From Mobilibacterium timonense (lineage in GTDB: Bacteria > Bacillota > Clostridia > Peptostreptococcales > Anaerovoracaceae), in assembly GCF_900155555.1 (NCBI RefSeq), contig NZ_FUHN01000008.1, forward strand, positions 1 to 64,000: a stretch of DNA of 64,000 nucleotides. Reading direction: 5' to 3'. The notes under the pieces were generated by a model, which was not told where the DNA came from, ran no database searches, and saw only the letters and a list, made by a program, of their open reading frames with translations. Positions 30,858 to 43,540 of this stretch are shown here, one piece after another; within the stretch, counting starts at the first letter, position 1; every line of letters starts with the position of its first letter. The position numbers were made by a program, and so were the translations under genes.

Positions 30858-32921
30858 CTACTTTGCGATCTTCTCCTGAAGGCTTTCAGGCAGCTTTGCA
30901 AAGTGGTCGAACTGCATTACGTACACACCTCTGCCCTGAGTCTTGGATCTCAGGTTCGTGGCGTATCCGAACATCTCGGACAGCGGAACGAATCCTCTTA
31001 CGATGGCAGCTCCGTTGTTGATGTCAGATCCCTCGATCTTACCTCTCTTGGAGCTGATGTCTCCGATGATGTCTCCCATGTAGTTCTCAGGAACGGTGAC
31101 CTCTACCTTGAAGATAGGCTCCAGCAGGACAGGAGCAGCCTTTCTGCAGGCCTCCTTGAATCCCATCGTAGCTGCGATCTTGAAGGCCATCTCGGAGGAG
31201 TCCACCTCGTGGTAGGAACCATCGTACAGGTCGATGCCGATGTCCACCATCTGGTATCCGGCAACAGGTCCGTTCTCCATGGCCTCTCTGAAGCCTTCCT
31301 CGATCTTAGGTATGTATTCCTTAGGAATGTTACCACCCGTAACGGAGTTCTTGAATTCGAAACCGGATCCAGCCTCTCTCGGGTACATTCTGAACTTGAC
31401 ATGTCCGTACTGACCGGAACCACCGGACTGCTTCTTGTGCTTGTAGTCCTCGTCCACTTCCTGAGTGATGGTCTCCTTGTAGGATACCTGTGGCTTACCT
31501 ACGTTGGCCTCTACCTTGAACTCTCTCATCAGTCTGTCGACGATGATCTCCAGGTGGAGCTCGCCCATTCCGGCGATGATGGTCTGTCCTGTGTCAGGGT
31601 TCGTGTATGTCTTGAATGTAGGGTCCTCCTCTGCCAGCTTGGCAAGAGCGATGCCCATCTTCTCCTGACCGGCCTTGGTCTTAGGCTCGATGGCGATCTC
31701 GATAACAGGATCAGGGAACTCCATGGACTCCAGTACGATAGGATGATCCTCATCGCACAGCGTGTCTCCTGTTGTGGTGTTCTTCAGACCTACTGCGGCA
31801 GCGATGTCACCGGCATAGACCTTGTCGATCTCTTTTCTGTGGTTTGCGTGCATCTGCAGGATACGGCCGATACGCTCTCTCTTGTCCTTTACGGAGTTGT
31901 AGACGTAGGAACCAGTATCCAGTGTTCCTGAATAAACTCTGAAGAACGCCAGCTTACCTACATAAGGGTCTGTGACGATCTTGAAAGCCAGTGCTGAGAA
32001 AGGCTCCTTGTCGCTAGGATGTCTCTCGTCAGGCTCCTCAGTATCAGGGTTTACACCCTTGATAGCAGGAATGTCCAGAGGAGATGGCATGTAGTCCACG
32101 ATGCCGTCCAGCATCATCTGCACACCCTTGTTTCTGTACGCGGATCCGCAGAATACCGGGAACATCTCGTTGGCGATAGTAGCCTTTCTGATGACCTTCT
32201 TCAGCTCCTCAACGGTGATCTCCTCACCCTCAAGGTACTTCATCATCAGGTCCTCATCCTTGTCAGCTACGGCCTCTACCATCTTCTCACGCCATGCCTT
32301 GGCTTCATCCAGCATGTTTGCCGGAATGTCCTCGATGACGATCTCCTTACCCAGCTGATCCTTGTAAACCTCTGCCTTCATAGTCATAAGATCTATGATT
32401 CCAGCGAACTCGTTCTCTGCACCGATAGGGATCTGTACAGCAACGGCATTCGCTCTCAGTCTGTCCTGAACCATCTCGACAACGTGGAAGAAGTCTGCTC
32501 CGATGATGTCCATCTTGTTGACGAAGATCATTCTTGGAACCTCGTACTTCTCAGCCTGTCTCCATACAGTTTCTGACTGAGGCTCTACACCCTCTTTGGC
32601 ACTCAGCACCATTACGGCACCATCCAGTACACGCAGGGATCTCTCTACCTCGACGGTAAAGTCCACGTGTCCAGGAGTGTCGATGATGTTGATTCTTGTA
32701 TCTTTCCACTGAGCTGTAGTAGCAGCAGAGGTAATAGTAATGCCGCGCTCCTGCTCCTGCTCCATGTAGTCCATGGTGGCGGCTCCATCATGAGTCTCAC
32801 CGATCTTGTGAGTCTTTCCCGTATAGAACAGGATCCTCTCAGTGGTAGTAGTCTTACCAGCATCGATGTGAGCCATGATTCCGATGTTTCTCGTATCTTC
32901 AAGCGAAAAACTTCTTGGCAT
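30858..32921 (-). CDS. fusA: Translation elongation factor G
   Basis: 687 residues, standard length. P-loop [15 protein letters not shown], switch [19 protein letters not shown] and NKMD are present; domains II-V follow, with GHVKF in domain IV ([13 protein letters not shown]) and the [10 protein letters not shown] segment of domain V. It drives ribosomal translocation and, with RRF, recycling. It sits between rpsG and tuf in the str operon. A second, more diverged EF-G-like gene is at 60478-62418. Confidence 0.99.
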   Translation of the reverse strand: MPRSFSLEDTRNIGIMAHIDAGKTTTTERILFYTGKTHKIGETHDGAATMDYMEQEQERGITITSAATTAQWKDTRINIIDTPGHVDFTVEVERSLRVLDGAVMVLSAKEGVEPQSETVWRQAEKYEVPRMIFVNKMDIIGADFFHVVEMVQDRLRANAVAVQIPIGAENEFAGIIDLMTMKAEVYKDQLGKEIVIEDIPANMLDEAKAWREKMVEAVADKDEDLMMKYLEGEEITVEELKKVIRKATIANEMFPVFCGSAYRNKGVQMMLDGIVDYMPSPLDIPAIKGVNPDTEEPDERHPSDKEPFSALAFKIVTDPYVGKLAFFRVYSGTLDTGSYVYNSVKDKRERIGRILQMHANHRKEIDKVYAGDIAAAVGLKNTTTGDTLCDEDHPIVLESMEFPDPVIEIAIEPKTKAGQEKMGIALAKLAEEDPTFKTYTNPDTGQTIIAGMGELHLEIIVDRLMREFKVEANVGKPQVSYKETITQEVDEDYKHKKQSGGSGQYGHVKFRMYPREAGSGFEFKNSVTGGNIPKEYIPKIEEGFREAMENGPVAGYQMVDIGIDLYDGSYHEVDSSEMAFKIAATMGFKEACRKAAPVLLEPIFKVEVTVPENYMGDIIGDISSKRGKIEGSDINNGAAIVRGFVPLSEMFGYATNLRSKTQGRGVYVMQFDHFAKLPESLQEKIAK

Positions 32922-32964
32922 TATTTCCTCCCTTCTACTTTATTGTTGTCAGGTATCTCATCAA

Positions 32965-33510
<546 letters not shown>

Positions 33511-33540
33511 TTAAATATTAAGACAATATCCCGAAATCAA

Positions 33541-33954
33541 CTACTTCTTTGGTCTCTTGGCTCCGTACTTGGAACGTCCCTGACCACGATTTGCAACACC
33601 GGCTGTATCCAGCGTTCCTCTTACGATATGGTATCTTACACCAGGGAGGTCCTTAACTCTTCCGCCCCTGATCAGTACGACGCTGTGCTCCTGGAGGTTG
33701 TGACCGATTCCAGGGATGTAAGCGGATACTTCCATACCGTTTGTCAGACGTACTCTTGCAATCTTTCTCAGAGCTGAGTTCGGCTTCTTAGGAGTTACAG
33801 TTCTTACTGCCACGCACACGCCTCTCTTCTGAGGGGAATTCACGTTGGTAAGAGTCTTCTTCAGAGTGTTCATGTTCTTACCAAGCGCAGGTGCTGTAGA
33901 CTTCTTTACCGAGCTTGTTCTGCCCTGACGTACTAATTGATTGATAGTAGGCAT
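33541..33954 (-). CDS. rpsL: 30S ribosomal protein S12
   Basis: 137 residues with [11 protein letters not shown] at the N terminus, the decoding loop [11 protein letters not shown] and [12 protein letters not shown]. The lysines of both loops where streptomycin resistance usually arises are the wild-type residues. S12 controls decoding accuracy. It is first in the str operon and has its own promoter at 34034-34063, just after the rpoC terminator. Confidence 0.99.
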   Translation of the reverse strand: MPTINQLVRQGRTSSVKKSTAPALGKNMNTLKKTLTNVNSPQKRGVCVAVRTVTPKKPNSALRKIARVRLTNGMEVSAYIPGIGHNLQEHSVVLIRGGRVKDLPGVRYHIVRGTLDTAGVANRGQGRSKYGAKRPKK

Positions 33955-34033
33955 TATTGTCTCCTTTCTTCAAAGATTTTTTATCAAGAAAACTCACGGG
34001 CCTCCTGGCCCGCAAGCTGTCTCGAACCGTTAA

Positions 34034-34063
34034 ATTATAACAAGGCACACGACGGCCTGTCAA
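34034..34063 (-). promoter_or_regulatory. Promoter of the str operon
   Basis: On the minus strand perfect TTGACA (34058-34063) and perfect TATAAT (34034-34039), 18 bp apart. It lies 80 bp before rpsL and only 6 bp after the rpoC terminator. Confidence 0.9.
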
Positions 34064-34068
34064 TAAGG

Positions 34069-34110
34069 AAAAACCAGGCCCCGGCGATTTTTCTGCCGGC
34101 ATAGCCTGGT
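34069..34110 (-). terminator. Terminator of rpoBC
   Basis: On the minus strand ACCAGGCT-AT-GCCGG pairs with CCGG-G-GCCTGGT around an A-rich loop, followed by TTTTTCC, 67 bp after the rpoC stop. Confidence 0.88.
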
Positions 34111-34176
34111 CTCTTCTTGTCAAAGTAAAGCTTTATTGGAAAAGCCTTTTTCGTCTGTCACCAGCTTCGGCAATGC

Positions 34177-37100
34177 CTACTCCTGGTCCGGCGTCACCTC
34201 TGAAAGGCCCGTTGTATCGATGTGCCCGGATGTGAGGCCCTCGGTGATCTCCGCCAGTCCCTCGGAGGTCGTGCCCTCTTCAGACTTGACAGCATCGTCC
34301 TTGCTGTCGTACTGGCGCATCAGCGCTTCGTTTTCACCGTAGTCGACCTGGATGTTCCTGTAGCGCTTCATTCCGGTGCCCGCAGGGATCAGCTTTCCTA
34401 TCATTACGTTCTCCTTGAGTCCGTTCAGATGGTCGGTCTTTCCCTTGATGGCAGCGTCTGTCAGCACTCTTGTGGTCTCCTGGAAGGAAGCCGCAGACAG
34501 GAATGAGCTCGTGGCGAGAGCCGCCTTGGTGATACCGAGAAGCACTCTCTCGTATGTCGCAGGCTCACCGCCGTTCTTCACAGCTCTTTCGTTGGCGCCC
34601 ATCACCTCGAATCTGCTGTACATGCTTCCAGGCAGAAGTCCGGTGTCACCGGCCTTCTCGATCTTGTACTTGGAGAGCATCTGGCTGACGATGACCTCGA
34701 TATGCTTGTCGTTGATATCTACACCCTGGCTCTTGTATACTCTCTGCACTTCCTTGAGCAGATAGTCATAAACTCCAGGCACTCCCAGGATCCTCATGAT
34801 GTCGTGAGGATTGAGAGGTCCTCTCGTGAGAGGTGTTCCGGCGCGGACCTGGCTGCCCACACCAGGAATTATCCTGGCCCCGTAAGGGATCACATATGTC
34901 CTGCTGCCATCCTTCTCCTCGACTGTAAGGTCGGTCTTGTTGTCGTCTCTCGTCTCGATGGACGTAACCACACCGTCGGCCTCGCAGATCTCGGCGATAC
35001 CCTTTGGCTTTCTGGCCTCGAACAGCTCCTCTACTCTCGGAAGACCCTGAGTGATGTCTCCTCCGGCAACTCCTCCTGTATGGAACGTTCTCATGGTCAG
35101 CTGTGTACCAGGCTCTCCGATGGACTGAGCGGCGATGATTCCGATGGCTTCACCCGGGAGCACCAGCTTGCCGGTAGCCATGTTCTTGCCGTAGCACTTG
35201 GCGCATACGCCTCTTCTGCTGTGGCAGGTCATGATGGACCTGATCTTGACAGACTCCACACCTGCTTTTTCTATTGCCTCGGCCTTATCATCATCGATGT
35301 ATTCATTGACGTGTACAAGAACATTTCCGCTGGCGTCCGTGACGTCTTCCATGGCGAATCTGCCGGCGATCCTCTGAGAAAGCGGCTCGATCTTTTCATT
35401 GCCATCTGCAAAGGCGCGGATCTCGATACCCTCGTCAGTTCCGCAGTCGTCTTCCGTTACGATGACGCTGTGGGATACATCGACCAGCCTTCTGGTCAGA
35501 TATCCTGAGTCGGCTGTACGGAGGGCTGTATCTGCCAGACCCTTTCTGGCTCCGTTTGACGAAATGAAGTAGTCCAGAATGGACAGACCCTCACGGAAGT
35601 TAGAAGTGATAGGTACCTCTACAGTGTGTCCTGTAGCGTTGGCCATCAGTCCTCTCATTCCTCCGATCTGACTGATCTGGCTCTTGTTACCTCTGGCTCC
35701 CGAGTTGGCCATGATGTACAGGTTGTTCGTCTCGCTGAGGGAGCTCATGAGGATGTCTGCGACCTTCTCGGTCGTCTCTCCCCAGATCTTGATGATCCTG
35801 TCGTATCTCTCGTCGGCGGTCATGAGGCCCTTGTCGTAGTAGCTCTGGTATAGCTCCTGTCTCTTGTTGGCCTCTGCGATGATAGGATACTTCTCCTGCG
35901 GGATCTCCATGTCGGAAACTCCGATGGTGACCGCCGCCTTTGTGGAATAGTGATATCCCATGGATTTGATGTAGTCCAGCATCAGGACCGTCTCGGTGTT
36001 CCCGTGGGTCTTGAAGCACTTGTCGATGATAGTGCCCAGGTTTTTCTTGCTGACCAGGAAATCGACCTCCAGGCCGAAGTTGTCCTTGCTCCTGTCCACA
36101 AAACCGATGTCCTGAGGAAGTCCCCTGTTGTAGATGAATCTTCCTACTGTAGACTCAACCAGGCGACCGTTGGTGTGATCGTCTGATCCGACTCCGAACA
36201 TCCTCACCTTTACCTTGGCGTGAATGTCCAGGACTCCCGCCTGATAAGCCATCATCATCTCGTTGATGTCGGTAAAGCACTTTCCGTCTCCCTTTTCCGG
36301 GATCCTCTCGTAGGTGGTGGTGCTCACAACGGTGCCGTCCTCGATCACCTCGCCGTTCTTCATCTCTGATCTCAGCCTGGTGATGGTGACCACTTCGTTG
36401 GTGTTCGTCATCTCGCCGTCCACGGCGTCAACAGGCCACAGGTCGTATTTTACCTCAAATACTTCTTCGCCTGTCTTGTTCAGCTTGTTCTTGCCTTCCT
36501 TGATGTCTTTTCTGAACTCGCCGATCTCGATCTTGTGCTTGTTGTCAGTGTATTTTACGTCCTTGATGCGAGCGCCTTCTTTTCTCCTGTAGGCCTTTCT
36601 GTCCTCCTCTGTGAAGGTATCCATGGCATCCAGGACCGTCTCGTTGCCATCTGCGTCAACGATGGTCTTCTTGCTCCTGCCAGGATATGTCAGGTAGTAA
36701 GCTCCAAGGATCATGTCCTGAGTAGGTATCGTGATAGGCGATCCGTCCTTTGGCGCCAGGATGTTGTTCACGGAGAGCATGAGGAACCTCGCCTCGGCCT
36801 GTGCCTCCACGGAAAGAGGTACGTGAACGGCCATCTGGTCTCCGTCGAAGTCGGCGTTGAAGGCGGTACAAGCCAGCGGGTGCAGCTTGATGGCCTTGCC
36901 CTCTACCAGGACAGGTTCGAATGCCTGGATGCCCAGCCTGTGCAGTGTAGGGGCACGGTTCAGCAGAACAGGATGATCCTTGATCACGTAATCCAGAACG
37001 TCCCAGACCTCAGGCTTCACCTTCTCCACCATGGTCTTTGCGCTCTTGATGTTGTGAGCGAGGCCTCTCTCCACCAGGACCTTCATGATGAACGGCTTGA

Positions 37101-38211
37101 AAAGCTCGAGAGCCATGGTCTTAGGCAGTCCGCACTGGTAGAACTTCAGCTCCGGTCCTACTACGATTACCGAACGGCCGGAATAATCTACACGCTTGCC
37201 CAGCAGGTTCTGACGGAAACGTCCCTGCTTACCTTTCAGCATGTCGGACAGCGATTTAAGCTGTCTTCCTGCAGCGCCTGTTACCGCTCTTCCTCTTCTG
37301 CCGTTATCGATGAGGGAATCTACAGATTCCTGGAGCATCCTCTTCTCGTTCCTGATGATGATGTCAGGAGCTCCGAGCTCGAGGAGCTTCTTCAGACGGT
37401 TGTTTCTGTTGATGACCCTTCTGTACAGGTCATTCAGGTCGGATGTTGCGAATCTGCCTCCATCCAGCTGTACCATCGGACGGAGATCCGGCGGGATCAC
37501 AGGGACCACGTCGAGTATCATCCACTCAGGCCTGTTTCCAGACTTGTTGAAGGCCTCGATGACCTCCAGCCTTCTCACAAGCTTGATCCTCTTCTGTCCG
37601 GAAGCCTTTTCCAGCTGCTCTCTCAGCTCTCCGGCGAGCTTCTCCGTGTCAACGTCTGAGAGCAGCTTCTTGATAGCCTCTGCTCCCATAGCTGCCTGGA
37701 AGTTCTTGCCGTAGATCTCGCGAGCTTCGTTGTACTGATTTTCCTCGATGATCTCCTTGTATTCAAAAGGAGTGTCACCAGGATCAGTTACTATATATGA
37801 TGCAAAATAGAGAACTCTCTCCAGGTTCTTAGGCGTGATGTCCAGCACCAGTCCGATCCTTGAAGGGATCCCCTTGAAATACCAGATATGAGAAACAGGA
37901 GCCACCAGGCTGATGTGGCCCATTCTCTCTCTTCTAACCTTGGACTTGGTCACTTCGACGCCGCAGTAAGGGCATACGAGTCCCTTGTAGCGTATCTTAT
38001 TGTACTTGCCGCAGGCGCAGGTCCAGTCTTTTGTAGGTCCGAATATCTTCTCGCAGAAAAGTCCGTCCCTTTCAGGTTTGAGGGTTCTGTAGTTGATGGT
38101 CTCCGGCTTCGTCACCTCTCCGTGGGACCACTCCAGCATTTTCTCAGTCGATGCCAATTTGATCTGCAGAGACTCGAAATTCCTCAGATCGTAATTGTTA
38201 TCTTTGTTCAT
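34177..38211 (-). CDS. rpoC: DNA-directed RNA polymerase subunit beta'
   Basis: 1344 residues. N-terminal zinc-binding segment [20 protein letters not shown] (~60-80), catalytic NADFDGDQM with the three Mg-binding aspartates (~450), bridge-helix/trigger-loop region, and a second zinc cluster [11 protein letters not shown] (~985-1000). The C-terminal tail is Thr/Glu-rich (~25 residues). With beta it forms the active site and the clamp. Co-transcribed with rpoB (15-bp gap) and followed by a terminator. Length is typical for Firmicutes without large lineage-specific insertions. Confidence 0.99.
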   Translation of the reverse strand: MNKDNNYDLRNFESLQIKLASTEKMLEWSHGEVTKPETINYRTLKPERDGLFCEKIFGPTKDWTCACGKYNKIRYKGLVCPYCGVEVTKSKVRRERMGHISLVAPVSHIWYFKGIPSRIGLVLDITPKNLERVLYFASYIVTDPGDTPFEYKEIIEENQYNEAREIYGKNFQAAMGAEAIKKLLSDVDTEKLAGELREQLEKASGQKRIKLVRRLEVIEAFNKSGNRPEWMILDVVPVIPPDLRPMVQLDGGRFATSDLNDLYRRVINRNNRLKKLLELGAPDIIIRNEKRMLQESVDSLIDNGRRGRAVTGAAGRQLKSLSDMLKGKQGRFRQNLLGKRVDYSGRSVIVVGPELKFYQCGLPKTMALELFKPFIMKVLVERGLAHNIKSAKTMVEKVKPEVWDVLDYVIKDHPVLLNRAPTLHRLGIQAFEPVLVEGKAIKLHPLACTAFNADFDGDQMAVHVPLSVEAQAEARFLMLSVNNILAPKDGSPITIPTQDMILGAYYLTYPGRSKKTIVDADGNETVLDAMDTFTEEDRKAYRRKEGARIKDVKYTDNKHKIEIGEFRKDIKEGKNKLNKTGEEVFEVKYDLWPVDAVDGEMTNTNEVVTITRLRSEMKNGEVIEDGTVVSTTTYERIPEKGDGKCFTDINEMMMAYQAGVLDIHAKVKVRMFGVGSDDHTNGRLVESTVGRFIYNRGLPQDIGFVDRSKDNFGLEVDFLVSKKNLGTIIDKCFKTHGNTETVLMLDYIKSMGYHYSTKAAVTIGVSDMEIPQEKYPIIAEANKRQELYQSYYDKGLMTADERYDRIIKIWGETTEKVADILMSSLSETNNLYIMANSGARGNKSQISQIGGMRGLMANATGHTVEVPITSNFREGLSILDYFISSNGARKGLADTALRTADSGYLTRRLVDVSHSVIVTEDDCGTDEGIEIRAFADGNEKIEPLSQRIAGRFAMEDVTDASGNVLVHVNEYIDDDKAEAIEKAGVESVKIRSIMTCHSRRGVCAKCYGKNMATGKLVLPGEAIGIIAAQSIGEPGTQLTMRTFHTGGVAGGDITQGLPRVEELFEARKPKGIAEICEADGVVTSIETRDDNKTDLTVEEKDGSRTYVIPYGARIIPGVGSQVRAGTPLTRGPLNPHDIMRILGVPGVYDYLLKEVQRVYKSQGVDINDKHIEVIVSQMLSKYKIEKAGDTGLLPGSMYSRFEVMGANERAVKNGGEPATYERVLLGITKAALATSSFLSAASFQETTRVLTDAAIKGKTDHLNGLKENVMIGKLIPAGTGMKRYRNIQVDYGENEALMRQYDSKDDAVKSEEGTTSEGLAEITEGLTSGHIDTTGLSEVTPDQE

Positions 38212-38226
38212 GCTTCCTCCCTTTTG

Positions 38227-41200
38227 TTAGTTGTCAATATCGGACTCGTTTCCGCCGATGTACTTGTCTATATCCTCGATGGATCCCGTTACATCTTCGT
38301 CATCGATATCATCCAGATCGTCTGCATCGTCGTCGGCCTCGAGACCTGCCTGAGCCTTCTCGTCGAACTGCTTTTCCAGTTCGCTGTCGTCCGGCTCGCG
38401 ATCCTCGTCGTCGTCCTCGTCAGACTGTGCTGCCAGGGCTTCTGCGGCAGCTTCCTTTCTGGCGCGCTCTTCCTCTCTGGCCTCTTCTCTGGCTTTCTTC
38501 GCCTCTGCCTGCCTGTCGGCTTCCTTCAGCATGCGGTCAACAGTTGCGGCATCGTCGTATTCGGAGGTCTCTCTCAGCTTGATCTCCTTGTTGTCTCCGG
38601 ACATTACTCTGACGTCCAGAGCCAGCGCCTGGAGTTCCTTGATCAGTACCTTGAAGGACTCAGGAATGCCTGGTTCAGGGATGTTCTCGCCCTTGACGAT
38701 AGCCTCATATGTCTTTACACGACCGATGATGTCGTCAGACTTTACCGTGAGGATCTCCTGCAGGGTAGATGCGGCACCGTAAGCTTCCAGTGCCCACACC
38801 TCCATCTCTCCGAATCTCTGGCCGCCGAACTGGGCTTTTCCTCCCAGAGGCTGCTGAGTTACCAGAGAATATGGACCTGTGGATCTGGCGTGGATCTTGT
38901 CGTCTACCAGGTGGTGCAGCTTGAGCATGTACATGTATCCGACTGTTACAGGATGGTCGAAATACTCTCCCGTCCTGCCGTCTCTCAACCACAGCTTTCC
39001 GGATCTGTCATATCCGGTCTCCTCCAGGAGATCCTGGATGTCGCTCTCCTTGGCTCCATCGAATACCGGCGTGGAGATGTACCAGCCCTTTGCCTTTGCG
39101 GCGAGACCAAGGTGGACCTCCAGTACCTGTCCGATGTTCATTCGTGAAGGCACGCCCAGAGGATTCAGCATTACCTGCAATGACTCGCCGTCGTCCTTGA
39201 ATGGCATATCCTCCTCAGGAAGGATCCTGGAAATAACGCCCTTGTTTCCGTGACGGCCTGACATCTTGTCTCCGACTCTTATCTTCCTCTTTGTAATGAT
39301 GTAGACCCTTACGATCTTGTTCACGCCCGGCGGCAGCTCGCTCGCCCCGTCCTCTCTGGAGAATGTTTTTACATCGACTACGATGCCCTCTTCTCCGTGA
39401 GGAACTTTCAGGGACGTATCTCTCACTTCCTTAGACTTCTCTCCGAAGATAGCTCTCAGTATCCTGATCTCGGCGGAGAGATCTGTTTCACTCTTAGGTG
39501 TCAGCTTTCCTACCAGGATGTCGGATGACTTCACCTCGGCTCCGACTCTGATGATACCGTTCTCGTCCAAGTCCTTCAGAGCGTCCTCGCTGATGTTAGG
39601 GATATCTCTTGTGATCTCCTCTGCACCCAGCTTGGTGTCTCTGGCCTCGCACTCGTATCTCTCAACGTGCAGGGATGTGAGCACGTCGTCCATGAGCAGA
39701 CGCTCATTCAGGACGATAGCATCCTCGTAGTTGTAGCCTTCCCAGGTCATGTAACCAACAAGGAGGTTCTTTCCCAGGGAGATCTCTCCCAGGTTTGTGG
39801 AAGGACCGTCTGCGATGACCTCGTTTTCCTCTATGTGCTCTCCGTAGGATACGATAGGCCTCTGGTTGATGCAGGTGCCCTGGTTGGACCTCTTGAACTT
39901 CAGCATCTTATACTGATCAACCGTCCCGTCGTCGTCTCTTCTGATCTTGATGAACTGTGCATCAACGAACTCGACAACACCTGCGTGTTTTGACAGTACC
40001 ACGGCTCCCGAGTCGCAGGCAGCTTTGTACTCGATACCTGTTCCTACGTAAGGCGCCTCTGTCATGAGGAGCGGCACTGCCTGCCTCTGCATGTTGGAAC
40101 CCATCAGGGCACGGTTGGCGTCGTCGTTCTCCAGGAACGGGATCATGGCTGTAGCCACGGATACTACCTGCTTAGGAGAAACGTCCATGTAGTCGACTTC
40201 AGAGCGCGGCACCATGGTGATCTCGCCGCTTACGCCTCTCACCGCCACCTTCTGGTTCACGAATCTGTCGTTTTCGTCCAGAGGCTCGTTGGCCTGTGCT
40301 ACGATCATCAGCTCCTCGTCGTCAGCAGACAGGTAATCCACCTGCTTGGTTACGATGCCGGTCTCCTTGTCTACCTTTCTGTAAGGCGTCTCGATGAACC
40401 CGTATTCATTGATCACTCCGTATGTGGTCAGAGATCCGATCAGTCCGATGTTAGGACCTTCCGGCGTCTCTACCGGACACATTCTTCCGTAGTGAGAATA
40501 GTGTACGTCTCGAACCTCGAATCCGGCTCTCTCTCTCGACAGACCGCCAGGTCCAAGTGCGGACAGTCTCCTCTTGTGAGTCAGCTCCGCCAGAGGATTG
40601 TTCTGGTCCATGAACTGAGACAGCTGAGAGCTTCCGAAGAACTCTCTCACTGCGGCAGTGATCGGCCTGATGTTGATGACCTGCTGAGGCGTTGCATTCT
40701 CGGTGGTCATCCTCTCTCTTACGGCCTTCTCCATCCTGGCAAAGCCGATGCGGAACTGGTTCTGGAGCAGCTCTCCCACAGTTCTCAGTCTTCTGTTGCC
40801 CAGGTGGTCGATGTCATCTGTCTTGCCCAGGCCGAAGTTCAGGTTCAGCATGTAGCTGACAGATGCGATGATGTCCTCGATGATGATGTGCTTTGGAGAA
40901 AGCTCGTGCTTTCTCGCAGCCATAGCCGCCCTGATGTCCTCGTCGTTATCGTTCTCGTCAAGGATCTCCTTGAGCACCGGATAGAAGACTTTTTCGGACA
41001 GCTTAAGAGGCTTGAGGTCAAAATCCACGTACTTGCCAGGATCAACGAAGTTGTTTCCTATCACCTTCGTGGTCTCGTGCTCGTGCTGCTTGCTCTTTAC
41101 CTCAACGGATTCAACACCGGCATCCTCTATGATCATCGCCATCTCACGGCTGATCACCTGGCCTTCTTCCACCAGGACCTCACCGCTGTTAGGGTCTATG

Positions 41201-42078
41201 ACATCCTGTGCGGCGATGGCGTCTACGAGACGGTCGTGGATGCCCAGCTTCTTGTTGTATTTGTATCTGCCCACCTTGGCAAGGTCATACCTTTTAGGAT
41301 CGAAAAGGAGGGCGTTGAGCATGGACTTCGCATTCTCAACTGTCGGCGGTTCTCCAGGTCTCAGCCTTCTGTAGATCTCCTTCAGACCGTCATCTGTGTC
41401 CTTCGCGCTGTCCTTCTCAAAGGTGCTCATCAGTCTCGGGTCATCACCGAACACATCCAGGATGTCCTTGTTCGTGCTCAGGCCAAGGGCTCTCAGGAAT
41501 GTGGTGATAGGCAGCTTCCTCTGCCTGTCCACTCTGGCGTAAAGGATACCGTTGGAGTCTGTCTCGTACTCGAGCCAGGCACCCCTGTTAGGGATGATCT
41601 GGGCGGAGAACAGGCTCTGGTTGGACTTGTCCACCTCAACGTCAAAATAAGGTCCCGGGGAGCGGACCAGCTGTGTGACGATGGCTCTCTCGGCACCGTT
41701 ATAGATGAACGTGCCTTTCTCTGTCATCAAAGGGAACTCTCCCATGAATACATCCTGCTCCATTATGGCGCCCGTATCCATGTTCTTGAGTCTTACCTTT
41801 ACAGTTAAGGAAGTGGCGTAAGTAGCCTCTCTGTCCTTGCATTCTTCCTGACTGTACTTTGGTGTATCAGAAAAGGAATAATCTGTGAAAGAGAGGCGGA
41901 GCGTGTTCGTCGTATCCCATATAGGAGAAACGTCCTCCAGCACCTCGGCAAGGCCTTCCTTGACGAACCACTCGTAGGATTTCGTCTGGATATCAATGAG
42001 GTTCGGCATCTCGCAAACTTCATTGATCTTGGCGAAGGTCATGCGCTCTTTCCTTCCGACTTTTACAGGTTTTGGCAT
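38227..42078 (-). CDS. rpoB: DNA-directed RNA polymerase subunit beta
   Basis: 1283 residues. The rifampicin pocket reads [19 protein letters not shown]...[13 protein letters not shown] (near residues 480-515), with wild-type residues at common resistance positions. [14 protein letters not shown] and the [12 protein letters not shown] end region are present. After the conserved C-terminal clamp segment there is an unusual tail of ~100 residues (from about [20 protein letters not shown]), first a charged helix, then a very acidic D/E stretch. It has its own promoter (42129-42157) and is separated from rplL by a terminator. Confidence 0.99.
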   Translation of the reverse strand: MPKPVKVGRKERMTFAKINEVCEMPNLIDIQTKSYEWFVKEGLAEVLEDVSPIWDTTNTLRLSFTDYSFSDTPKYSQEECKDREATYATSLTVKVRLKNMDTGAIMEQDVFMGEFPLMTEKGTFIYNGAERAIVTQLVRSPGPYFDVEVDKSNQSLFSAQIIPNRGAWLEYETDSNGILYARVDRQRKLPITTFLRALGLSTNKDILDVFGDDPRLMSTFEKDSAKDTDDGLKEIYRRLRPGEPPTVENAKSMLNALLFDPKRYDLAKVGRYKYNKKLGIHDRLVDAIAAQDVIDPNSGEVLVEEGQVISREMAMIIEDAGVESVEVKSKQHEHETTKVIGNNFVDPGKYVDFDLKPLKLSEKVFYPVLKEILDENDNDEDIRAAMAARKHELSPKHIIIEDIIASVSYMLNLNFGLGKTDDIDHLGNRRLRTVGELLQNQFRIGFARMEKAVRERMTTENATPQQVINIRPITAAVREFFGSSQLSQFMDQNNPLAELTHKRRLSALGPGGLSRERAGFEVRDVHYSHYGRMCPVETPEGPNIGLIGSLTTYGVINEYGFIETPYRKVDKETGIVTKQVDYLSADDEELMIVAQANEPLDENDRFVNQKVAVRGVSGEITMVPRSEVDYMDVSPKQVVSVATAMIPFLENDDANRALMGSNMQRQAVPLLMTEAPYVGTGIEYKAACDSGAVVLSKHAGVVEFVDAQFIKIRRDDDGTVDQYKMLKFKRSNQGTCINQRPIVSYGEHIEENEVIADGPSTNLGEISLGKNLLVGYMTWEGYNYEDAIVLNERLLMDDVLTSLHVERYECEARDTKLGAEEITRDIPNISEDALKDLDENGIIRVGAEVKSSDILVGKLTPKSETDLSAEIRILRAIFGEKSKEVRDTSLKVPHGEEGIVVDVKTFSREDGASELPPGVNKIVRVYIITKRKIRVGDKMSGRHGNKGVISRILPEEDMPFKDDGESLQVMLNPLGVPSRMNIGQVLEVHLGLAAKAKGWYISTPVFDGAKESDIQDLLEETGYDRSGKLWLRDGRTGEYFDHPVTVGYMYMLKLHHLVDDKIHARSTGPYSLVTQQPLGGKAQFGGQRFGEMEVWALEAYGAASTLQEILTVKSDDIIGRVKTYEAIVKGENIPEPGIPESFKVLIKELQALALDVRVMSGDNKEIKLRETSEYDDAATVDRMLKEADRQAEAKKAREEAREEERARKEAAAEALAAQSDEDDDEDREPDDSELEKQFDEKAQAGLEADDDADDLDDIDDEDVTGSIEDIDKYIGGNESDIDN

Positions 42079-42128
42079 GTTATTACTCCTTGTTGAATTA
42101 TAACTTTTCGACTCTATAGCGACTTACA

Positions 42129-42157
42129 ATTATATTGAAATCAGTTCTATTATTCAA
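42129..42157 (-). promoter_or_regulatory. Promoter of rpoBC
   Basis: On the minus strand TTGAAT (42152-42157) and perfect TATAAT (42129-42134), 17 bp apart, 51 bp before rpoB. With the terminator at 42303-42338 it makes rpoBC a unit separate from rplJL. Confidence 0.85.
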
Positions 42158-42302
42158 CAGAATTTTCACGGAAAATGATGTTTATTTTATCGCACATATG
42201 CATTTTCCCCGAACCCCCCGGCCTTCAAAAATCACGTCAGTCCCGGGGCCGTGCCCGGTGATTGCGGGGAATGTGAGGAAAGTGCATATATATACGAATA
42301 TA

Positions 42303-42338
42303 CGAAAAAATTGAACCCTGTAAAAACAGGGTTCAATT
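42303..42338 (-). terminator. Terminator (or attenuator) between rplL and rpoB
   Basis: On the minus strand ATTGAACCCTG/CAGGGTTCAAT with a T-rich loop, followed by TTTTTTCG, 22 bp after rplL. A partial terminator here commonly sets the ratio of L12 to RNA polymerase. Confidence 0.9.
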
Positions 42339-42359
42339 CGTTCCTTGTTTTTATCCGAA

Positions 42360-42728
42360 CTACTTCAGCTCTACAGTAGCACCAACCTCTTCCAGGGATG
42401 CCTTCAGAGCCTCAGCCTCAGCCTTCTCGATGTTCTCCTTGATGTTGGATGGAGCCTCATCTACCAGAGCCTTAGCCTCCTTCAGACCAAGGCCGGTAGC
42501 CTCTCTTACAGCCTTGATGACCTTGATCTTGTTGTCGCCGATCTCCTTCAGAACGACAGTGAACTCTGTCTGCTCCTCAGCGCCGCCGTCTGCTGCTCCA
42601 CCTGCTGCAGGTGCTACTGCTACTGCTGCAGCGGATACGCCGAACTCTTCCTCACAAGCCTTAACCAGCTCGTTGATCTCAAGCAGTGTCATACCCTTCA
42701 GGGCTTCAATGATCTGATCCTTATCCAT
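42360..42728 (-). CDS. rplL: 50S ribosomal protein L7/L12
   Basis: 122 residues from the ATG at 42728, preceded by AAGGAAATTT; 13 upstream in-frame codons lack a ribosome site. N-terminal dimerisation helices, an Ala/Gly-rich hinge ([19 protein letters not shown]) and the C-terminal factor-binding domain ([33 protein letters not shown]). It forms the stalk that recruits EF-Tu, EF-G and other GTPases. Follows rplJ by 92 bp. Confidence 0.99.
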   Translation of the reverse strand: MDKDQIIEALKGMTLLEINELVKACEEEFGVSAAAVAVAPAAGGAADGGAEEQTEFTVVLKEIGDNKIKVIKAVREATGLGLKEAKALVDEAPSNIKENIEKAEAEALKASLEEVGATVELK

Positions 42729-42820
42729 TGTAAATTTCCTTTCTTTATAAAATTTATGTGGCCGCACTCACATGTGCGGTACTTATGAAACGCATTCTGT
42801 TAAATGGACAGAACGCCGGC

Positions 42821-43357
42821 CTATGCCTCTGCTGCCTCCGCTGTCTCCGGAGCATCGGCGCTTCCTTCCTCGCCGTTGTCCACAACAGCCTGGAGTGTTC
42901 TGACGAACTTGGAAATAGGTGCCTTGACACTTCCCATGAAGCGGGCGATGAGCTCCTCTCTTGATGGGATCTCTGCCAGAGCCTGTACCTGTGCTGCGTC
43001 CAGAACTGCTCCGTCCAGAACGCCGCCCTTGAATGCCATCTTCTTGTACTTCTTGATGGCCTTGTCCAGGATCCTTGCAGATGCTGTCGGGTCATCAGAG
43101 CAGAATGCCAGAGCACTGGAGCCCTTCAGGCAGTCGCCCAGAGCCTCGTATTCTGTTCCCTCAATAGCGCGCTTAACAAGTGTGTTCTTATATACAGTAA
43201 ACTGTACGCCGGCCTCTCTGAGTTCTTTTCTCAGAGCGTCTGCCTCAGCTACCGTGATACCCAGGTAATCAACTACGACTACGGAAGACGCATTGCTGAA
43301 TCTTTCCTTGATCTCGTCGATGATAACCTGCTTAGCTGCTTTTGCTTCTACAGACAT
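42821..43357 (-). CDS. rplJ: 50S ribosomal protein L10
   Basis: 178 residues: K-rich N terminus, VVVVDYLGITVAEADALRKELREAG and VYKNTLVKRAI segments, helical L12-binding C terminus, and a short acidic end (GEEGSADAPETAEAAEA). L10 anchors L12 dimers to the ribosome. The complex binds the leader upstream (43471-43525) to repress its own operon. AAAGGAG precedes the ATG. Confidence 0.98.
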   Translation of the reverse strand: MSVEAKAAKQVIIDEIKERFSNASSVVVVDYLGITVAEADALRKELREAGVQFTVYKNTLVKRAIEGTEYEALGDCLKGSSALAFCSDDPTASARILDKAIKKYKKMAFKGGVLDGAVLDAAQVQALAEIPSREELIARFMGSVKAPISKFVRTLQAVVDNGEEGSADAPETAEAAEA

Positions 43358-43434
43358 TTTATCTCCTTTCCTGAACGGAGATCTCCGTCCAAATTTTGAT
43401 TGTCGACCTTGTCACCATACCTGGTGTGGGGTAC

Positions 43435-43462
43435 AAAAAACCTCGCAAGGATAACTGCGAGG
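43435..43462 (-). terminator. Attenuator in the rplJ leader
   Basis: A perfect 7-bp stem CCTCGCA/TGCGAGG (43441-43462) followed on the minus strand by TTTTTT, between the L10 leader and rplJ. It can terminate transcription before rplJL. Confidence 0.85.
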
Positions 43463-43470
43463 CGATCTAT

Positions 43471-43525
43471 ATTGTACCTCGGCGGGAAATTAAGCGTTCG
43501 CACCCGCTGTCTACAGTTGGTATTC
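43471..43525 (-). promoter_or_regulatory. L10 ribosomal protein leader
   Basis: The minus-strand RNA reads TGTAGACAGCGGGTG...CTTAATTTCCCGCCGAGGTA, the conserved kink-turn core to which the L10-L12 complex binds in Firmicutes (RF00557, from recall). CGGG/CCCG form the stem. It is followed directly by an attenuator hairpin and then rplJ. Confidence 0.9.
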
Positions 43526-43540
43526 CGTTGTCATCACTGA

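Noticed and set aside
33541-42078. Resistance alleles in rpsL or rpoB
   Set aside because: The streptomycin loops of S12 and the rifampicin pocket of RpoB carry the usual susceptible residues.
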